Part shown: piece by piece, positions 12,601 to 27,600 of the stretch
Position numbering within the stretch: position 1 is the first letter of the stretch
Layout: the number at the start of each line of letters is the position of its first letter
Source: Artocarpus heterophyllus
Taxonomy: Eukaryota > Streptophyta > Magnoliopsida > Rosales > Moraceae
Direction of reading: 5' to 3'
DNA: 64,000 bases
NCBI GenBank assembly: GCA_025403435.1
Contig: CM046345.1
Coordinates: 12,647,430 to 12,711,429, forward strand
The notes under the pieces: generated by a model
What the model saw: the letters and a program-made list of their open reading frames with translations, nothing else
Told to the model about the DNA's origin: nothing
Database searches by the model: none
Translations under genes and position numbers: made by a program

Positions 12601-15600
12601 AATCTTTTCAAGTGCTCGATATTCCAAGGACGGTCAAGCACGTTCCCTTCCATGTCAGAGAGTCTACACGTACCTGGCCGTACTATTTTAATGACCTTGA
12701 ACAGGCCATTTCACTTGGATCCAAATGAGCCGACCCTAGGTTGCTGCATACGACTCTTTTGAATACTAAGTCACCAACTTTAAAGCTCCTCGGTTGAACC
12801 CGCTTATTATACCTAGTTCCAAGCTGCAGTGTGGATAATCGCCTGATCCCTTTTCTCCTTGAGTAGATCAAGCTAGAACATCATGATTTCAGTATTTTGA
12901 AGCTTATCGAACTGCTTAATCCTGAAGCTCGACAGGCCAACTTCAGTTGGTTGAATTGGCTTGGCCCTATAGATGAGGGAGAATAGAGTCTCCCTAGTGG
13001 TGGTCCGGGCTGTAGTCCAATATGCCTAGAGCACCTTTGAGAGCTTGTCAATCCACGTGCCTTTAAGGTCCTCTAGTTTTTTCTTCAAGTTGTCCTTGAT
13101 CTTTTTGTTGACTCCTTTTACCTGCTCATTGCTTTGAGGATAGCCGGGCGAGGAAAAAACCTTTTTGATGCCAAGCTGCACACATAAGTGGGGAGAATTG
13201 ACGATTTGAATTGTTTGGCGCTGTCGGTCATAATGGTATGCGGGATTCCAAACCGGCAGATGATGTTTTTCCAGATGAAGTTGGTGCACTTTGTCTCAGT
13301 CATGCTAGTGTATGGCTCAACCTCCACCCACTTGGTGAGGTACTCAATGGCTATGATGCAATATTTGAGCTGTGACTGGGCTTGGGCGAGTGGTTTGATT
13401 AGTCAATGGCCCATTTGGCAAATGGCCATGCAGACGTCATCGAGCTAAGCGGCTCAGCATGACTTTCAATTGCTCGAGCAAATTGTTGACATTTAAGGCA
13501 TTTTCATGTAAATTCCTTGTAATCTTGCTCTATGATCGGCCAATAGTACCCTTGACGTAGGCATTTTTGGGCAAGGAACATTCCATTGCATGGTTGCCGC
13601 ACAGCCCTTTGTGGATTTCTTTCATCAAATATTGAGCTTCTCCGGAATCTGTGTATCTCAGGCACGAGGTAGTGTAGTTATGTCAATAAAGTTTTTCCCT
13701 AATTATCGAATACCGGACCGAGCTATTATAGATTCGTTGGGCCTGTTCTCAGTTACTGGGCAACTCAACTGTAGCCAGGTATAAGATGATCAAGTCCATC
13801 CAAGTGGCTCCTTGCTCTTCTACCACACTAGCCACATCTCTTGCGATGTTAGGCTCGGCCAACCTCTCGATGGGGACTGATGTCAGTTCACTGTCACCCA
13901 GACCCAAAGCGAGTTGAGTAAAGGCGTCGGCTTCATAGTTCTTAGACCTAGAGATTTGAATAAAAAAAATATGCCTTGAACTGTCCCAATAGTGCCTTGA
14001 CCTCTCTTAAATAGGCAATCATGGACTCTGTTTGGGCTTGAAATCCCCTAGTAACTTGTTGGAGGACAAGCATGGAGTCGCTATGAACATATATGCAATC
14101 CACCCTGAGGTCTCATGCAATCTTGAGTCCAGCTAGGAGCGCTTCGTACTCGACTTCATTATTGGATGCCTTGAAATCGAAGCAAATGGTGTATATTGCT
14201 TTGTAACCGTCTGGGTTGGTAAGGACCAATCCAGCTTCTGACCTGTCAAAACAACATGATTTGTCCATAAAGAGTTTCCACTCGGACCCTGGATTAGGAA
14301 TGCCACCTCTCTCGCTGCTACTAGGACAGTCTTGATCCTCGATGGGGGCCTTTTCGACAGATGGAGTGCTCTGCTCAGAATCAATAAATTCTACAATAAA
14401 ATCTTTCAGGGCTTAAGCCTTAGTGGCTATCCTCAGAAAAAAAATGAATATCATATTACTCGAGCTAAAAAGACCACTTGGCTATCCATTCAAATATCTC
14501 TAGACTTTAAAGAACCTGTCACAAGTGGTACTTGGTCGGGACCCTAACTATATGGCCTTAAAAATATGGCTAGAGCTTCCAAGCAGAGGTGACGAGAGCA
14601 AAGGTGAGTTTTTCAAGTGGAGGATACCTCTCCTTGGCACCTTGGAATGCATGGTTGGTGTAGTAGATCGTTTTCTAAATGCCATTTTCTTCTCAGACGA
14701 GGACCAAGCTCATGGCTTTTTCTGACACGGCTAGGTAGGCGTATAATATTTCTCTCAATAAAGGTTTGGACAGGAGTGGGGGTGTGGCCAAGTACCTTTT
14801 GAGGTTTGAAAAGCTTCTTCACACTTCCTACTCCACTCAAACCTCGCCTTGAGTGCCTGAAAAAAGGGTGGCACTTGTCGGTAGACTGGGAAACAAACCT
14901 AGATAGGGTTGCCATCATGTCGGTTAGCTTCTACACCTCCTTGATTGTGCGAGGTGAATCCATGTCGATTATAGCTTGAGCGTTAGCCGGGTTAAACTTG
15001 ATTCCTTTTCGGTTCACCATGAATCCGAGAAACTTGCCCGAGCTGACCCTTAAAGCACACTTGGTTGGGTTAAGTTTCATCCTGTATTCCCAAAGAATGG
15101 CAAAGGTTGCTTGGAGGTCGGCGATGTAATCTACTACTTGGATAGATTTGAAGAACATGTTGTCCATGTATAACTCCATGGTCTTGCTAATTAGCTAAGC
15201 AAGCATCTTGTTCACCAGGCATTGGTACGTTGCTTCGGCATTCTTTAATCTGAAGAGCATATCGTATAACCAAATAGCTCTTGGTCCGTGGTGAAGGCGG
15301 TCTTGATTTGATCTTCCTCAGCTATCCTAATCTGATTATAGTCAAAATAGGCATCCATAAAGCTCAACAGCTCGTGTCTGACCATTGTGTCAACGAGATG
15401 GTCTATCCGAGGAAGTGGGAAGCAATCCTTGGGGCAGGTTTTATTCAAGTTGGTGTAGTCAATGTAGACCCGCCATTTCCCATTTGCCTTCTTGACGAGG
15501 ACTACATTTGCCAGCCATTTCGGATAGGTTACTTCTCGAATGAATTTGGCTTTCAAAAGCTTTTGCACTTCCTTGTTGATGGCGACATACCTCTTCAGGT

Positions 15601-18600
15601 TAAAGGCTCTTCATTTTTTGATGACCGGCTTATGCTCAGGCTGTACATTGAGGTGATGGCAAATTACGCTGGGATCGATGCCGGGCATATCTTTATGAGA
15701 CCATGTGAACACATCCAGGTATTCCATGAGGAATTTCTTTAGGTCGGCCCAGACCTCAAGTTTCAATTGAGAACCAAGTTGGACCATTCGGTTGGGATGT
15801 TCGAGGTCCAAAATGTACGATACCAAATCCTCCACTAGCGTGGCACTTACCTCTTCTTTCGAAAGCCGAGGATCCAAGTTGGACAACATCTTTGGCTTCG
15901 AGTTGGCAGGGAGCGATATCTCATCGACCTTATAGATAGCCGAGCTGCACAAGTGCTGTGCTGAGGCCTCCTTGACGACATTTGCATAGTAGTCCTGAGA
16001 ATCCTTCTACCGCAACCTGATTACTTCGACCCCGTTCTCCATCGGGAATTTCATTGTCAAGTGGTAGGTAGAAACTATGGCCTTCAGAGTGTTCAGTGTT
16101 GGCCGTCTAAGGATTATGTTGTACTAAGAGGGTTTGTCAACGATGAGGAAGTCGATGATGCATGTTACTCGAGCAGCCCCTCTGTAAAGGTGACTAAGAG
16201 GCTGACCTTTCCTACTGCTTGGATGCACTCTTTGGTGAGCCGTACAATGGAGTCTAGACAGGGATAAAGGTGGCATTACTGATCTTTAATTTATCATAGG
16301 CCTGCTTAAAAGGATATTGGTCTAGCTACCGTTATTGATCAATACTCGCTGGACTATGTTGTTGGCAATCTGAAGCTCACACACAAGGGCTTCATTATGC
16401 AGATGACTAAGTTTATCCACTTCCTCTTTGGTGAATCTAATAAGGACATCTTCTTGGTGGCAGATTTTGTTAATGTGCTTGGACATGTTTATGAGGTTGA
16501 CTCTCTTGACCAACCGAGCCTCTCGGGCCTAAGCTTGCCGTCCACCCGAAGTGTCCCCAATAACAGGCCCTCCGAAAATCGTATGAACGATGTTCAGGGG
16601 TTCTGAGGTGTTCCCAGCTTCGTTATGTGGTCGGCTCTGAGTGTCCCGGGTTGGCTGGTCATTTCTCCTAGCCGTGGAGCCAGGAGTTAAGACTCGCTCG
16701 ATGAATTCTTGTAAACATTCGTCTCGAACTAACCTTTTAATTTGGTCCTTGAGCTGAATACAGTCAGGCATGTGGTGTCCTACATCCTTGTGGAAGTTGC
16801 AATATTTGTTTTGGTTTCGCTTTGCTTTGCTTCCCCTTAGTTTAAGTGGATCCTCCAACAAGTTCTGACCACTCACCTGGGTTAGCACCTCGTCGATGTT
16901 GGCGACTAAGGGAGTGTAGCTTTGGAACTTCCTAGTCGGCAACTTGGTGTTCTTAGTCTTTTGCTTTTTGCTCTAATCGACGCTAGGCTTTTCTGGTAGG
17001 AACTTTTGTTTCTTCCCCTTCTTGTTGTTGCTGCTGCTTCTTTTACCTTCTCGACAGCTCTTCATGTATTCAGCCGCGTCAGCATACCTCTGAGCATAGC
17101 CAAGCATTTGGGAAAAAGTACTTGACTGCTCAAAAGCGAGCCACCAGGTTAAGTTCCTATCTTAGAGAGCCTCTATGAAGGCGCGCTTTAGGGTCTTGTC
17201 TTTGACATACCAAATTAGATAACTGGTGGAAAGAGGTGATAGTGTCTGGCTCGATATGCCTAAACCATTGCCAAGTAGGGCCGGTTAATTAAGCAAAAAG
17301 GCTTTAAACATGGCTACATCACTAGCATTTTGAAGAAGTTTATGACCTCAGTAGAGCTCCACCTACTCATCGACGTCGGTCGTCCGGTCATAAGCCTTGA
17401 TTTGCGAGAGCTCAAACCTTGAGGGCATAGGAGCCTACGTAATGGCATTTGTGAATGGTGGGTCCAACATGCCACCATCATCCAATCCAAACCTGTTGTT
17501 CTAGATCTAATCAATTTGCTACTGGAGTTCTTAGAATTGGTGGTTGTTGGTGTCTTCGGGTAGTTTCACCCTATATAGTGCTCCGCCCTCAGCCCTATAA
17601 CCTGCTTCAGGCTACCCGTCTTGGCTGGCTTCTCCTTGGCACTCAAGCCGGTCAAACACGGATGCTCGGGAGCCCTATGGTGACTGCCTTTGGCTACCTT
17701 GAGGGCTAAGTCGGCATTCTCGAACAAGTTGGTTATTAGCCGAAACCCCATGTGTTGTTTGTCGGGAGTGTTTGGAGTCAACATCGTCTTGTTCTTCAGC
17801 CCCCTACCCTACTCAGCCCTTGGCCTAGTCCTCTTGGGCTTGGCGAGGGAGGACAGGAGCCTGTTGACACTGTGCTTACTGTTGAGCAAGTTGTTATCTT
17901 AGTATTCTTATGGCATTTGAAAGTTCTTGGATTGGATCCTAGGCAACCGGGTCCTCAACTTGTTCGGCCCTAGTTGTGCTACCCTGCCCTAGATCGAGAC
18001 CTTGTAGCCTAGGGATGACCTCGAGGTTTGTTTAGGTTTTGGTTTCGGTTTTGGGCCTTGCCCGACCCCTCTTGTTGGGCACCCTTATCCCGGGTAGTCC
18101 CTTGTGTTACCATGCTTAAGTCACGAGCTGAGTTGTGGCTGATAATCTTAAGTGAAGGCATAGGCGCCCTCCTTCTAGTGTCAAAATGTTGATGCTTACT
18201 AGCGAGTGGTAGCAGATCAACACCACGTGCGGCTGTGCACGGTGGTCGGATGGCTCTTCCCTGCTGTCTCGGCCTGCTTGGACATACCTACGACAAGAGG
18301 AGGGACGCGTTAGAGGTAAAAGGGGGCTCTAATAAGGAACCAGACAAGGGCTCTCCGATGCTTAAGGTAGGCGTTGGTCGGCAGAGAACAGGAGTTGGTT
18401 AGTTGCGAAGGAAAATGCTTTTCTCAAGCTGCAGTAAATGTGCTCTACTTATAGGTTGCCACTTAAATCGAGTGTTAGGTGGGTTTTGCCCACGACCCAT
18501 GTGTCACATCAAGGCTTGTCAAAAGGAAGGTGACATGTGTCTTGGTCTCCGTCAGTGGATTAGCTTCCATCCGACGGCAAGATTGTGTCCATCTGTTGGC

Positions 18601-21600
18601 TTCTTGTGGCAAGTGGTTGCCTTTTTGCAAACTCTGACAATCTGACCTGAGCAAGTGTCAAACCCAAGGAGGCAATCGCTCGTGTTGCGGCTCGAAGGAT
18701 CCTGAGGAGCACCTCAGATAACAAGTTGAGCTTATAGGGGTTCAAGATTGCGCTCCCAGTGAATGATGCCGAGCACATTTGCCAACCATTGGGAATCGGT
18801 TCACCAACAAATGGTGTCGAGCTCAACCCCAATAGTGGCCCCCAGTGCACTTGGTCGGTGCTCGGCTGAGTGGACTACGCCGAGCGGGTGAGGTTGGCTT
18901 TAGGTTGGCCCTCGGGTAGCGTCTGTTGAAAAAAAATACACAGCGGAATTTTAAAATTTTTATATCAGAGTATTTTTGAAAACACAAGTTTGACATGCTA
19001 TATGCATTAATTAACCAGATCTTACTAACCTTTGCATGACGAAGAATTCCCGCAATCTGTGAAGAGAAGTAACGTTCCAAAAGATCCTCAACCAACTAGT
19101 CTTCTTTGTTATTCTCTATCCACGATCGGAGTCGGAGTGAGTGTGGGCTCAAACGTACAACTCTTCCTCCAGGTGACTCTCCTTCCAACCAATTGAGACA
19201 ACCCAAAGCTAGTGTTCATGATTTGTGAACAAGAGCTCTCAAGGAGTTTTCAGATTCTCACCAGTAGAGTATTACTCTTAATCTCTCAATTGATCTAAAT
19301 AACTCTTGAGACTTACTCTCTATTTATAAAGGTTGGGTCTAAGGTCAGTCTTTATCAGATTAGGTCTCAAAAATTTGAATCAGAATCAAATTCGGATCAA
19401 CATCTGATGAAATTCGAGTAAAATGCGTGATCTTTTTCTTCACACATCGGCAGGCCGATCTGCTTAATCGGCAAGCCGAACTTGAGGATCGACATGCCGA
19501 ACTACCAAAAAAAATCTCAGCGAATCTTTATTTTCCACCCGAGATTCTATAGGATAAAGTCTCAGTTTTAATTCAAATAACCTAATAGAAAAGTTATCTA
19601 ATTAAAATAACTTTATCTAGATAATCTCTAGGAAAATAAATGAATTCCTAATAATTTTACAAGTTTATTTTGATTTAATTTATTCAAAAATTAAATCAAC
19701 CAATAAACAGAAAAGAATTATCCGATCCCAATAATTCAACAAGCTTATCTTGAATTAATTTAGTCACAAAATAATTCAACCGATAAATAGACATGAATTA
19801 TTTGATTCTTTCAAATTTCAACCAATCTAATAAATTTGACATAAGTCACTAATTATTGAAAAAGTAAGCTGTATCGTTACAAGATATTGTGAGCTAGCAA
19901 AGGGGACCAAATGGACCTATATAGTTCAAGCTTCTGATAATTATGAAACCCAATATCCTAGATATACATTTCATAATTATCAACTCCAACGCTACTCCAC
20001 TAAAAGCTTGGAGCTGCACTCTTGAACTTTATAGAATTACAAAGCCCGTATAGTTAAGTCTCCATGACATATCATAATGTATCATATCCCCATATGATTA
20101 TCCATAATCGGCTTAAGGACAAGTTTCATCTTGCCTTCCCGATTGTTTTCATCTTACGTTCCATTATCTCACTATCGAAAAACTTACCATCCAAAGACGG
20201 TATACAATTCGTTACACCTATGTATCCAAATGGTTGAGCGCTCCAGTTTTTCAATTACAGGATAACGTATATAAGAGGATATCACTACTCCTAAAGAGGA
20301 GATATGGATTCCATATCTATGAATAATACGTCTACGCCATAAAGAGTCATGCCTCTAATGTACCGGCATTCATACCACTATTAAAATATGGGTGTCACCC
20401 TTTGGTACATCAAAAGACATAAGTCAAGACAACAGGCCCACTATTCATCTCAAGATTAAGATACAATACAAATGATTGTCCAAAGTGGATTGATTTGCCG
20501 AGACAGAATTATTAATGCAAATCAATTCACTTTATGTCCTGATCCAACACATCGTCACCTATGACAATGTGCAAATGTTTCTATTCACAGAGTCCACCTC
20601 TGATGGTCAAGACAAACCATCTCCCAATAAGGATATAGACAACATAACAATCTTTATATGAATAAAGTGCCCAACTTTATTCCCTCGATTGTGGATCTTA
20701 TGATTTAGACCATCACCTTAAGAATCGTGTCTTTCGCATAATCTGTCCATCATATGCCCAATTCTTAAAAGTTTAGACTGACAGTCTCAGACAATTGTTT
20801 GCTTAACATACATTCAACAAATATGAACGTAAAGAGGACAAGATTTGGTATATTAATAATGAATAAATTCTTTATTGATAAAAATGTCTCCAAAACCATA
20901 TTATATTTTTACACTTTAAGGCATACATGTCTAACAATCTCCCACTTACACTAAGTGAGTAAATATGACAAATCTCGCATCCCCATAGCTTCCACATGCC
21001 TCTCGAAGCCTCTCCTAGTAAGTTTCTTCGTAAATGGATCAGCTAAATTGTCATCTGACTCGATTTTGCACACCATGATGTGCTCGCCTTCAATGAAGTC
21101 CTTTATCATATGATACTTCCGATCAATATGCTTACTCTTCTTATGAAATCTTGGTTCCTTAGCATTAGCTACCGCCGCACTGTTATCACAGTAAAGTGAT
21201 ACTGCCTTATCCATACTAGGAACTACCTCAAGATCCCCAAGGAATTTGTGGAGCCATACTACTTCTTTCGAAGCATTACTAGCTGCCACATACTCGGCCT
21301 CTATCGTCGAATCCGAAGTGCAATCTTGCTTCACACTTCTCCAACTGATGGCACTGCCCCCCAGAGTAAACACAAAACCCAAAGTTGATTTCCTAAAATC
21401 CAAACAGGATTGAAAATCTGAGTTAGTATATCCTAGAAGAGTCAAGTCCTCACCCGAATACACAAGTATATATCCTCGAGTCCTTCTCAGGTACTTGAAA
21501 ATATGCTTAACTACAACCTAGTGGTTCGGTCCTAGATCCGCCTAAAATCAACTTACAATGCCGACCGTATAATAAATATCCGGTAGTGTGCAAAGCATGG

Positions 21601-24600
21601 CATACATGAGACTACCCGCTGCCGAAGCATAAGGTACCTTTTTCATGTATTCCCTTTCTTGCTCAAACTTTGGAGAGTCTTTCTTAGAAAGAGTAATTCC
21701 AGACTTAGATGGTTGCCCATCTTACTTGGAATCTTGCATTGCAAACCTCCTGAGAATTTTATCTATGTAGCTGGCCTGGGACAAAGCTATCATTCTATTC
21801 TTCCTATCCCAGAAGATCTAGATATCGAGAATAAAACTAGCCTCACCCAAGTCCTTCATGTCAAACTGCATGGTCAACCATAATTTGACCGATGACAATG
21901 CCCCAATGTCATTGCCAATTAGCATTATGTCATCTACATAGAGTAGTAGAAAAACCACCTTCCCATCCTTAATGTGTTTGTAAACACATGGCTCATCCAC
22001 ATTTCATGAGAATCCATAAGTCTTGATCACCCGATCAAATCTTATGTTCCAGGATCAAGAAGCCTGCTTAAGTCCATAAATTGACTTTAGCAGCTTACAA
22101 ACCTTACCCTCTTGACCCTTGACCTTGAATCTGTCTGGTTGCTCCATATAAATGGACTCATCAAGATAGCCATTAAGAAAAGCTGTCTTGACATCCATCT
22201 GCTATATCTCGTAATCGAGAGCAACAGCTATGGACAAGAGAATCCGGATGGACTTAAGCATGGCTACAGGCGAAAAGGTTTCCTCATAATCGATTCCTTC
22301 CTTTTGTGTATAACCCTTAGCTACCAGTTTAGCCTTAAAGGTTTTGACCTTTCCATCCACTCCTCTTTTCCTCTTGTAGATTCACTTACACCCTATGGGT
22401 TTTACCCTTTCTGAAAGATCCACAAGCTTCTAGACCTGATTAGTCTCCATAGACTTAATCTCTATGTTCATGGCCTCTGTCCAGAGTTTTGAATCAACAT
22501 CCTCCATAGCCTTTGCGTAAGTATAAGGATCCCTGTCATGTTCATCCAGTTCAACCAAGAAGGCCTCCCATTGAACATATGCCTCTCAGGTTTATGCCTA
22601 ATCCTCCCACTACGTCGAAGCCCCTTAGGTTGTTGTCCAGGTTCATTTGGCTTTTCTACACTGATCGGAATGGTTTCATTTGGAACCTCCGAAGTAATTG
22701 GATCACTCCTTAACTCCTCAAGTACCACTTTGTTTCGAGGTTTAAAGTCGTCCATGTAACTTTCCTCAAGGAAAGTTGCATTAGTTGAAACCATGACTTT
22801 ATTGTCCATTGGCTTATAGAATAACCCCCTTTAGTCCCTTTTGGATATCCTACAAACACGTAAACTTTCGAACGTGCTTTCAACTTATTCAGATCCTTAA
22901 ACAAGACATGAGCCGGACATCCCCATATGCGAATATGGTTTAAGGATATCTTCCTACCCGTTCACAACTCATGAGAAGTTTTAGGGACAGATTTTGAAGG
23001 CACATTATTCAAAAGATAACATGCAGTTTGTAGTGCATATCCCCAAAAGGATAAAGACAATGATGAATAACTCAGCATGGACCTTACCATATCTAATAAA
23101 GTCCTATTCCTTCTCTCCGCTGCGCCATTCTGCTGTGGAGTGCTCAACGCAGTCAAATGGGATAAAATCCCATTCTCTAATAAGTATCCCAAGAACTCAT
23201 CAGAAAGGTATTTTCCACCTCGATCAAATCAAAGTACCTTTATGGGTTTACCCAATTGTTTTTCCACTTCAGCTCGAAACTCCCTGAACTTGTCAAAAGT
23301 TTTGCTTTTGTGGTGCATCAGGTACACATACCCATATCTTGAGTAATTTTCAATAAAAGTGACGAAGTACTCATACCCGCCTCGTGCCTAGATGTTTATT
23401 GGTTCGCAAACATCACCATGCACAAGTTCTAGAACCCCTTTGGCCCTATTGCCCTTAAACTCGAATGATCTTTTGGTCATTTTACCCTCCAAACAAAATT
23501 CACATTGAGGTATAGATTCCACCTTTAAGTGACTCAAAGGTCCATCCCTTACTAGCCTTTGAATCCTATTCAGGTTAATATGACCAAGGTGTAAATGCCA
23601 AAGATAAGTCTTATAGGAATGAGTAGTTTTAAGTCTTTTAGAGTTATTATCATTCATCTCAGCAATAAGTCCATCTTAGGTTTGATAAAATATAGATTAT
23701 TTTACATCCATCCAGAATAGATAAAAGATTTATTTTTACGAATCACCACTTTATTATTTAAAGAGACTAAACAGGAGTCTTTAAATAAATAAGCTATAGA
23801 AATTAAATTCCTTTTAAATTTAGGAACATAAAAACAATCTCGCAAAATTAAATTCCTATAATTATCAAAATAAAGATGGACGTCTCCTACTGCTTCCGCT
23901 GAGACCAAGGATCCATCGCACATCCTAAGTATGAAGTCGTCATGTAGCAGACTTCTCATTTCTTTAAACCCCTGCGGAGAAACACAAACATGATTAGTTG
24001 CACCGGAATCTATGACCCAAATGTTATTGGATTCCTTAACCAAACAAGTTTCTAAATACAGAAGATCACACCTACCTCCTTTGGAAACGAAGTCCTTGCA
24101 ATGCTTCTTTATATACTCGACCTTCCTACAAAAGAAGCATTTAAGCTTCTTTGGGTTCTTCTTCTTCTTCTTCTTCTTCTTGCTTTTGTTGTTAGCAATA
24201 ACAGAAGACTTCCCATTCTTGGCCCATTGTTTCTTTCCATTCCCAGAATTGGGATTAGAACCAGAAGCAGCTACCAAGTTGGCCTCTCCACTCGCAAGAG
24301 ACTCCTTGATCAGCAGTTCAAACTCTTGTAACTATTTCATTAATTCTGTTAAGGTCATATCTCATTTATTGCATAAATTAAATGTAGCTCTAAACAGAAT
24401 AAATTCCTTTGATAGAGTCTCAAAGACCATAGTCATCTGAGTTTTAGCATCAATGTTGGCTCCATTGGTTTGAGCCTCAGCGAGGTAACCCATGACTAAC
24501 ATCATGTGCTCCTTTACAGATGTCCCCGATCTCTGCTTACAGTTCAAGAGTTTTTGAAGTGCCCCTTGTCGCTTTGTTATGGCATGGCCTCCAAACATGT

Positions 24601-27600
24601 CTTCAAGATTATCCAAGATCTGCTTTGCAGTCTCATAATCCTGATGTTGAGCCTGCAGCACGTTATTCATGCTAGCCATAACATAGCAGCGGGCCTGATC
24701 ATTTGCATCTTTCCAGCGATCATACGCTTGGAATTGCTCATTAGTGGAATCTCCCGTAGGCTCGGGAGGACAAAGGGTTGTCAACACAAATTTTAGTTTC
24801 TCAAAGGAGAGGACGATATCCAAGTTCCATTTCCAATCATTGTAATTCTCTCCAGTTAATAGGTTTTTGTCAAGTATTGAAGATGAAGCCTTTTTAGACA
24901 TTTTTACTCTACAATAAAGAATCATATACCAAACATAAGCAAACATACAATAATAATTTAGTAAGATAACACAATCATGTAAAAACATACAAATGTGTTT
25001 ATGTGTCAAAAACCTTGAAAATATCACAACCTTATAACAATAATTCCCAACTTAGAATTCAACAAGCTCCTAGGGGAGTTATACCAAATTCAATCAGGAA
25101 CACAGATCACTTCCTGATTAATATATGCCATCATAGACCTGTATGATCTAGCATATATTAATAATCGTTTCTTTGGCCATTAATTTTATTAACAGAGCTC
25201 CTAGGGGAGGTTAATAATAAAATTAACATGAGTGTATAACCATCGTTTCAATATTTTATCCATGATTTATAATCACCACCTAGGGTGTGCAACCATAAAT
25301 CATGCTAAAATACCTTATCCTCTCAGAGATCCAATCTGGTACATGATAGAAATCCCTTCCTAGGGTTCAGGACCACCATGTTCTTCCTCTAGACCAACTA
25401 TGGAGGCCTTAGGTTCTCTATTCGAAAACCTTCTCCCACTCAATCTTTTGAAATCAAGGTTTTATTTTAAGAACATGCATGAACAATTTTAATATGAGCA
25501 GCACTCCCTATTCTATATGCCATGTTACCAATATACATGGCAAATCATATTATAATGCAGACAAGCAAAGCAATCAAGCAAAGCCACATGAAAAATAATA
25601 AATAACCATAATATTATGGTTCCACCCTAGAGAATAAAAAACTAAGATTACAAGAGAATAATCGAGACATATTATTGATTCTTCATCCTTGAATCCTCAA
25701 GTTATATTCTTCTTCATGTAATGCCCATCTTTAAGTTTTCAATCCCGTATGAATCGTATACTTTACATTTTTTGGTCATATCTGAATTTAATATTTCTTA
25801 AAATTGTCTCAAAAATAAAATTAAAACTGCACTGAAAAACTGCACATTTTTTGAAAAAATTTTCAGCTCTGTGCCGGCAAGTCGATCTGGGTAATCGACT
25901 TGCCAGTCATGACCCACCGGCCAGCCGATCTTTACAGATTGGCCTGTTGATTTATGACAGATCGCCTTGCCGAGCTAGATGTTTGGCCTGCCGCCAGAGC
26001 TACCTGATTTATGCCCCGTTGATGGCTTGTTGAACCTCACGTCTGGCTTGTCGATCTACGATCATCGGCTTGCCGAACTAGGGGGTTCAACATACCGACC
26101 GAGCAGAAATCACCCTTTCTAGAAAATACAATTTTTAATCTAATTTATCAATTTTATTTTCAACAATTTAAAAACATAAAATTAGAGACTCAGGAAATGT
26201 AACACCCGCCTATTTTATGTAACGGACCACGTTAAGTTAGTAACGCTATTAAGGAATGTATTTAATAAACAACGTTATATGATATGATATGTGATGTGCA
26301 TGTTACTAACTTTTTATGTCAAGATTTGTGACAGGTGACGACCGCATGGAATCGTTGTGCTCTAGTGTTCATGAGAAATTATAAATATATGATTATTTAA
26401 TTTATGATGCAATGATGTGTGAATGTTTTATGTTATGGCATTTAATGACAGATCGGCAGGCCGAAGAAGGAAAATCGGCAGGCCGAAGAGGGAAAATCGG
26501 CAGGCCGAAGAGGGAAAATCGGCAGGCCGAACAAAGTTGACAACAGTCAGCAGAAATCTCTCCAGAGTTATGACTGAGTTAATTACGTTAATTGGGTGAA
26601 TTAATGTGATTAATTGGCATAATAATGGAATGTTTTTATCAGTTAAGGAAATTAAAGGATTAGATTTGTATTATATTAAGAGGTTTCCTATTTTTAGAAG
26701 GTAAGTTAAGGTAAGATTGATGATGTTTGACCTTCCTTTTCTATTCTTCTCCTTTTCCCACGCCAATCACCTTCTTCATAGTCAGAATATTTCTGACTTA
26801 ATGAAGAGTAATGACTCTTTATTATACACATTACGTTAAAAATTTTTATTACGCTCTTTCCTCAAATAATTTGTCTCGATTCTGAGACGTTCCTTCATTA
26901 TTTCTCTTCCTCCTCTCACGCCCCAAGTCACGCCCCCTACAGTCAGAATTTTTCTGACTTAATGAAGGGAATTGAATTCCCATCAATGGTTTTTATTGCG
27001 TTAAAATTTTAACGTTTCCTTTTTCATTATTTTCTCTCCTTCACACGTTTTGCTTCTCAAAAATTTCTGAGACATTCTTTCACTTCTCTTCCTCTTCCCT
27101 TCCTCACAAAATTTCTTTTTCTCTTCCACGAAAATTTTCTGATTAAAAAAAAAAAGAGAGAGAAGTCTTGTTTCGTTGATCGAATTCAAGAATTTCGAGA
27201 AGAAACTTCAAGGTATGAATTCAGTTTTTTTGGTAAATGTAAAAAGATGTTCTCCTCTTCAAATTTTGTCTACAATGTCTTCTTTAGGTATTGTATTTTG
27301 TTATGTGTGATGTCTCCTCACGTTTTATGTCATTTTAATGTTTTATGAAAAATGAATATTTCTGTCTTCTACCCCTCACAGTAAAATGATACTGTTTAAT
27401 TTTGAAGGTATGAAAAATGTAATGATTATTCTATAGGTAAAGAATGATGTTTTCGTGAAAAGTTGTTAATTATGCTTATGTATGAGTATGTAAGATGAAT
27501 GTATTTTATGATTATGAAATGTTTTAATAAACGTTATTTTTTTTGGATTGTTTGATCATAAAATGTTATGTATGTTTAAAAGATTTTATGATAATAAAAA

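Noticed and set aside
26455..26532. Regularly spaced ~22-bp repeats resembling a small CRISPR array
   Set aside because: The units are contiguous tandem repeats with no unique spacers, in a plant LTR.
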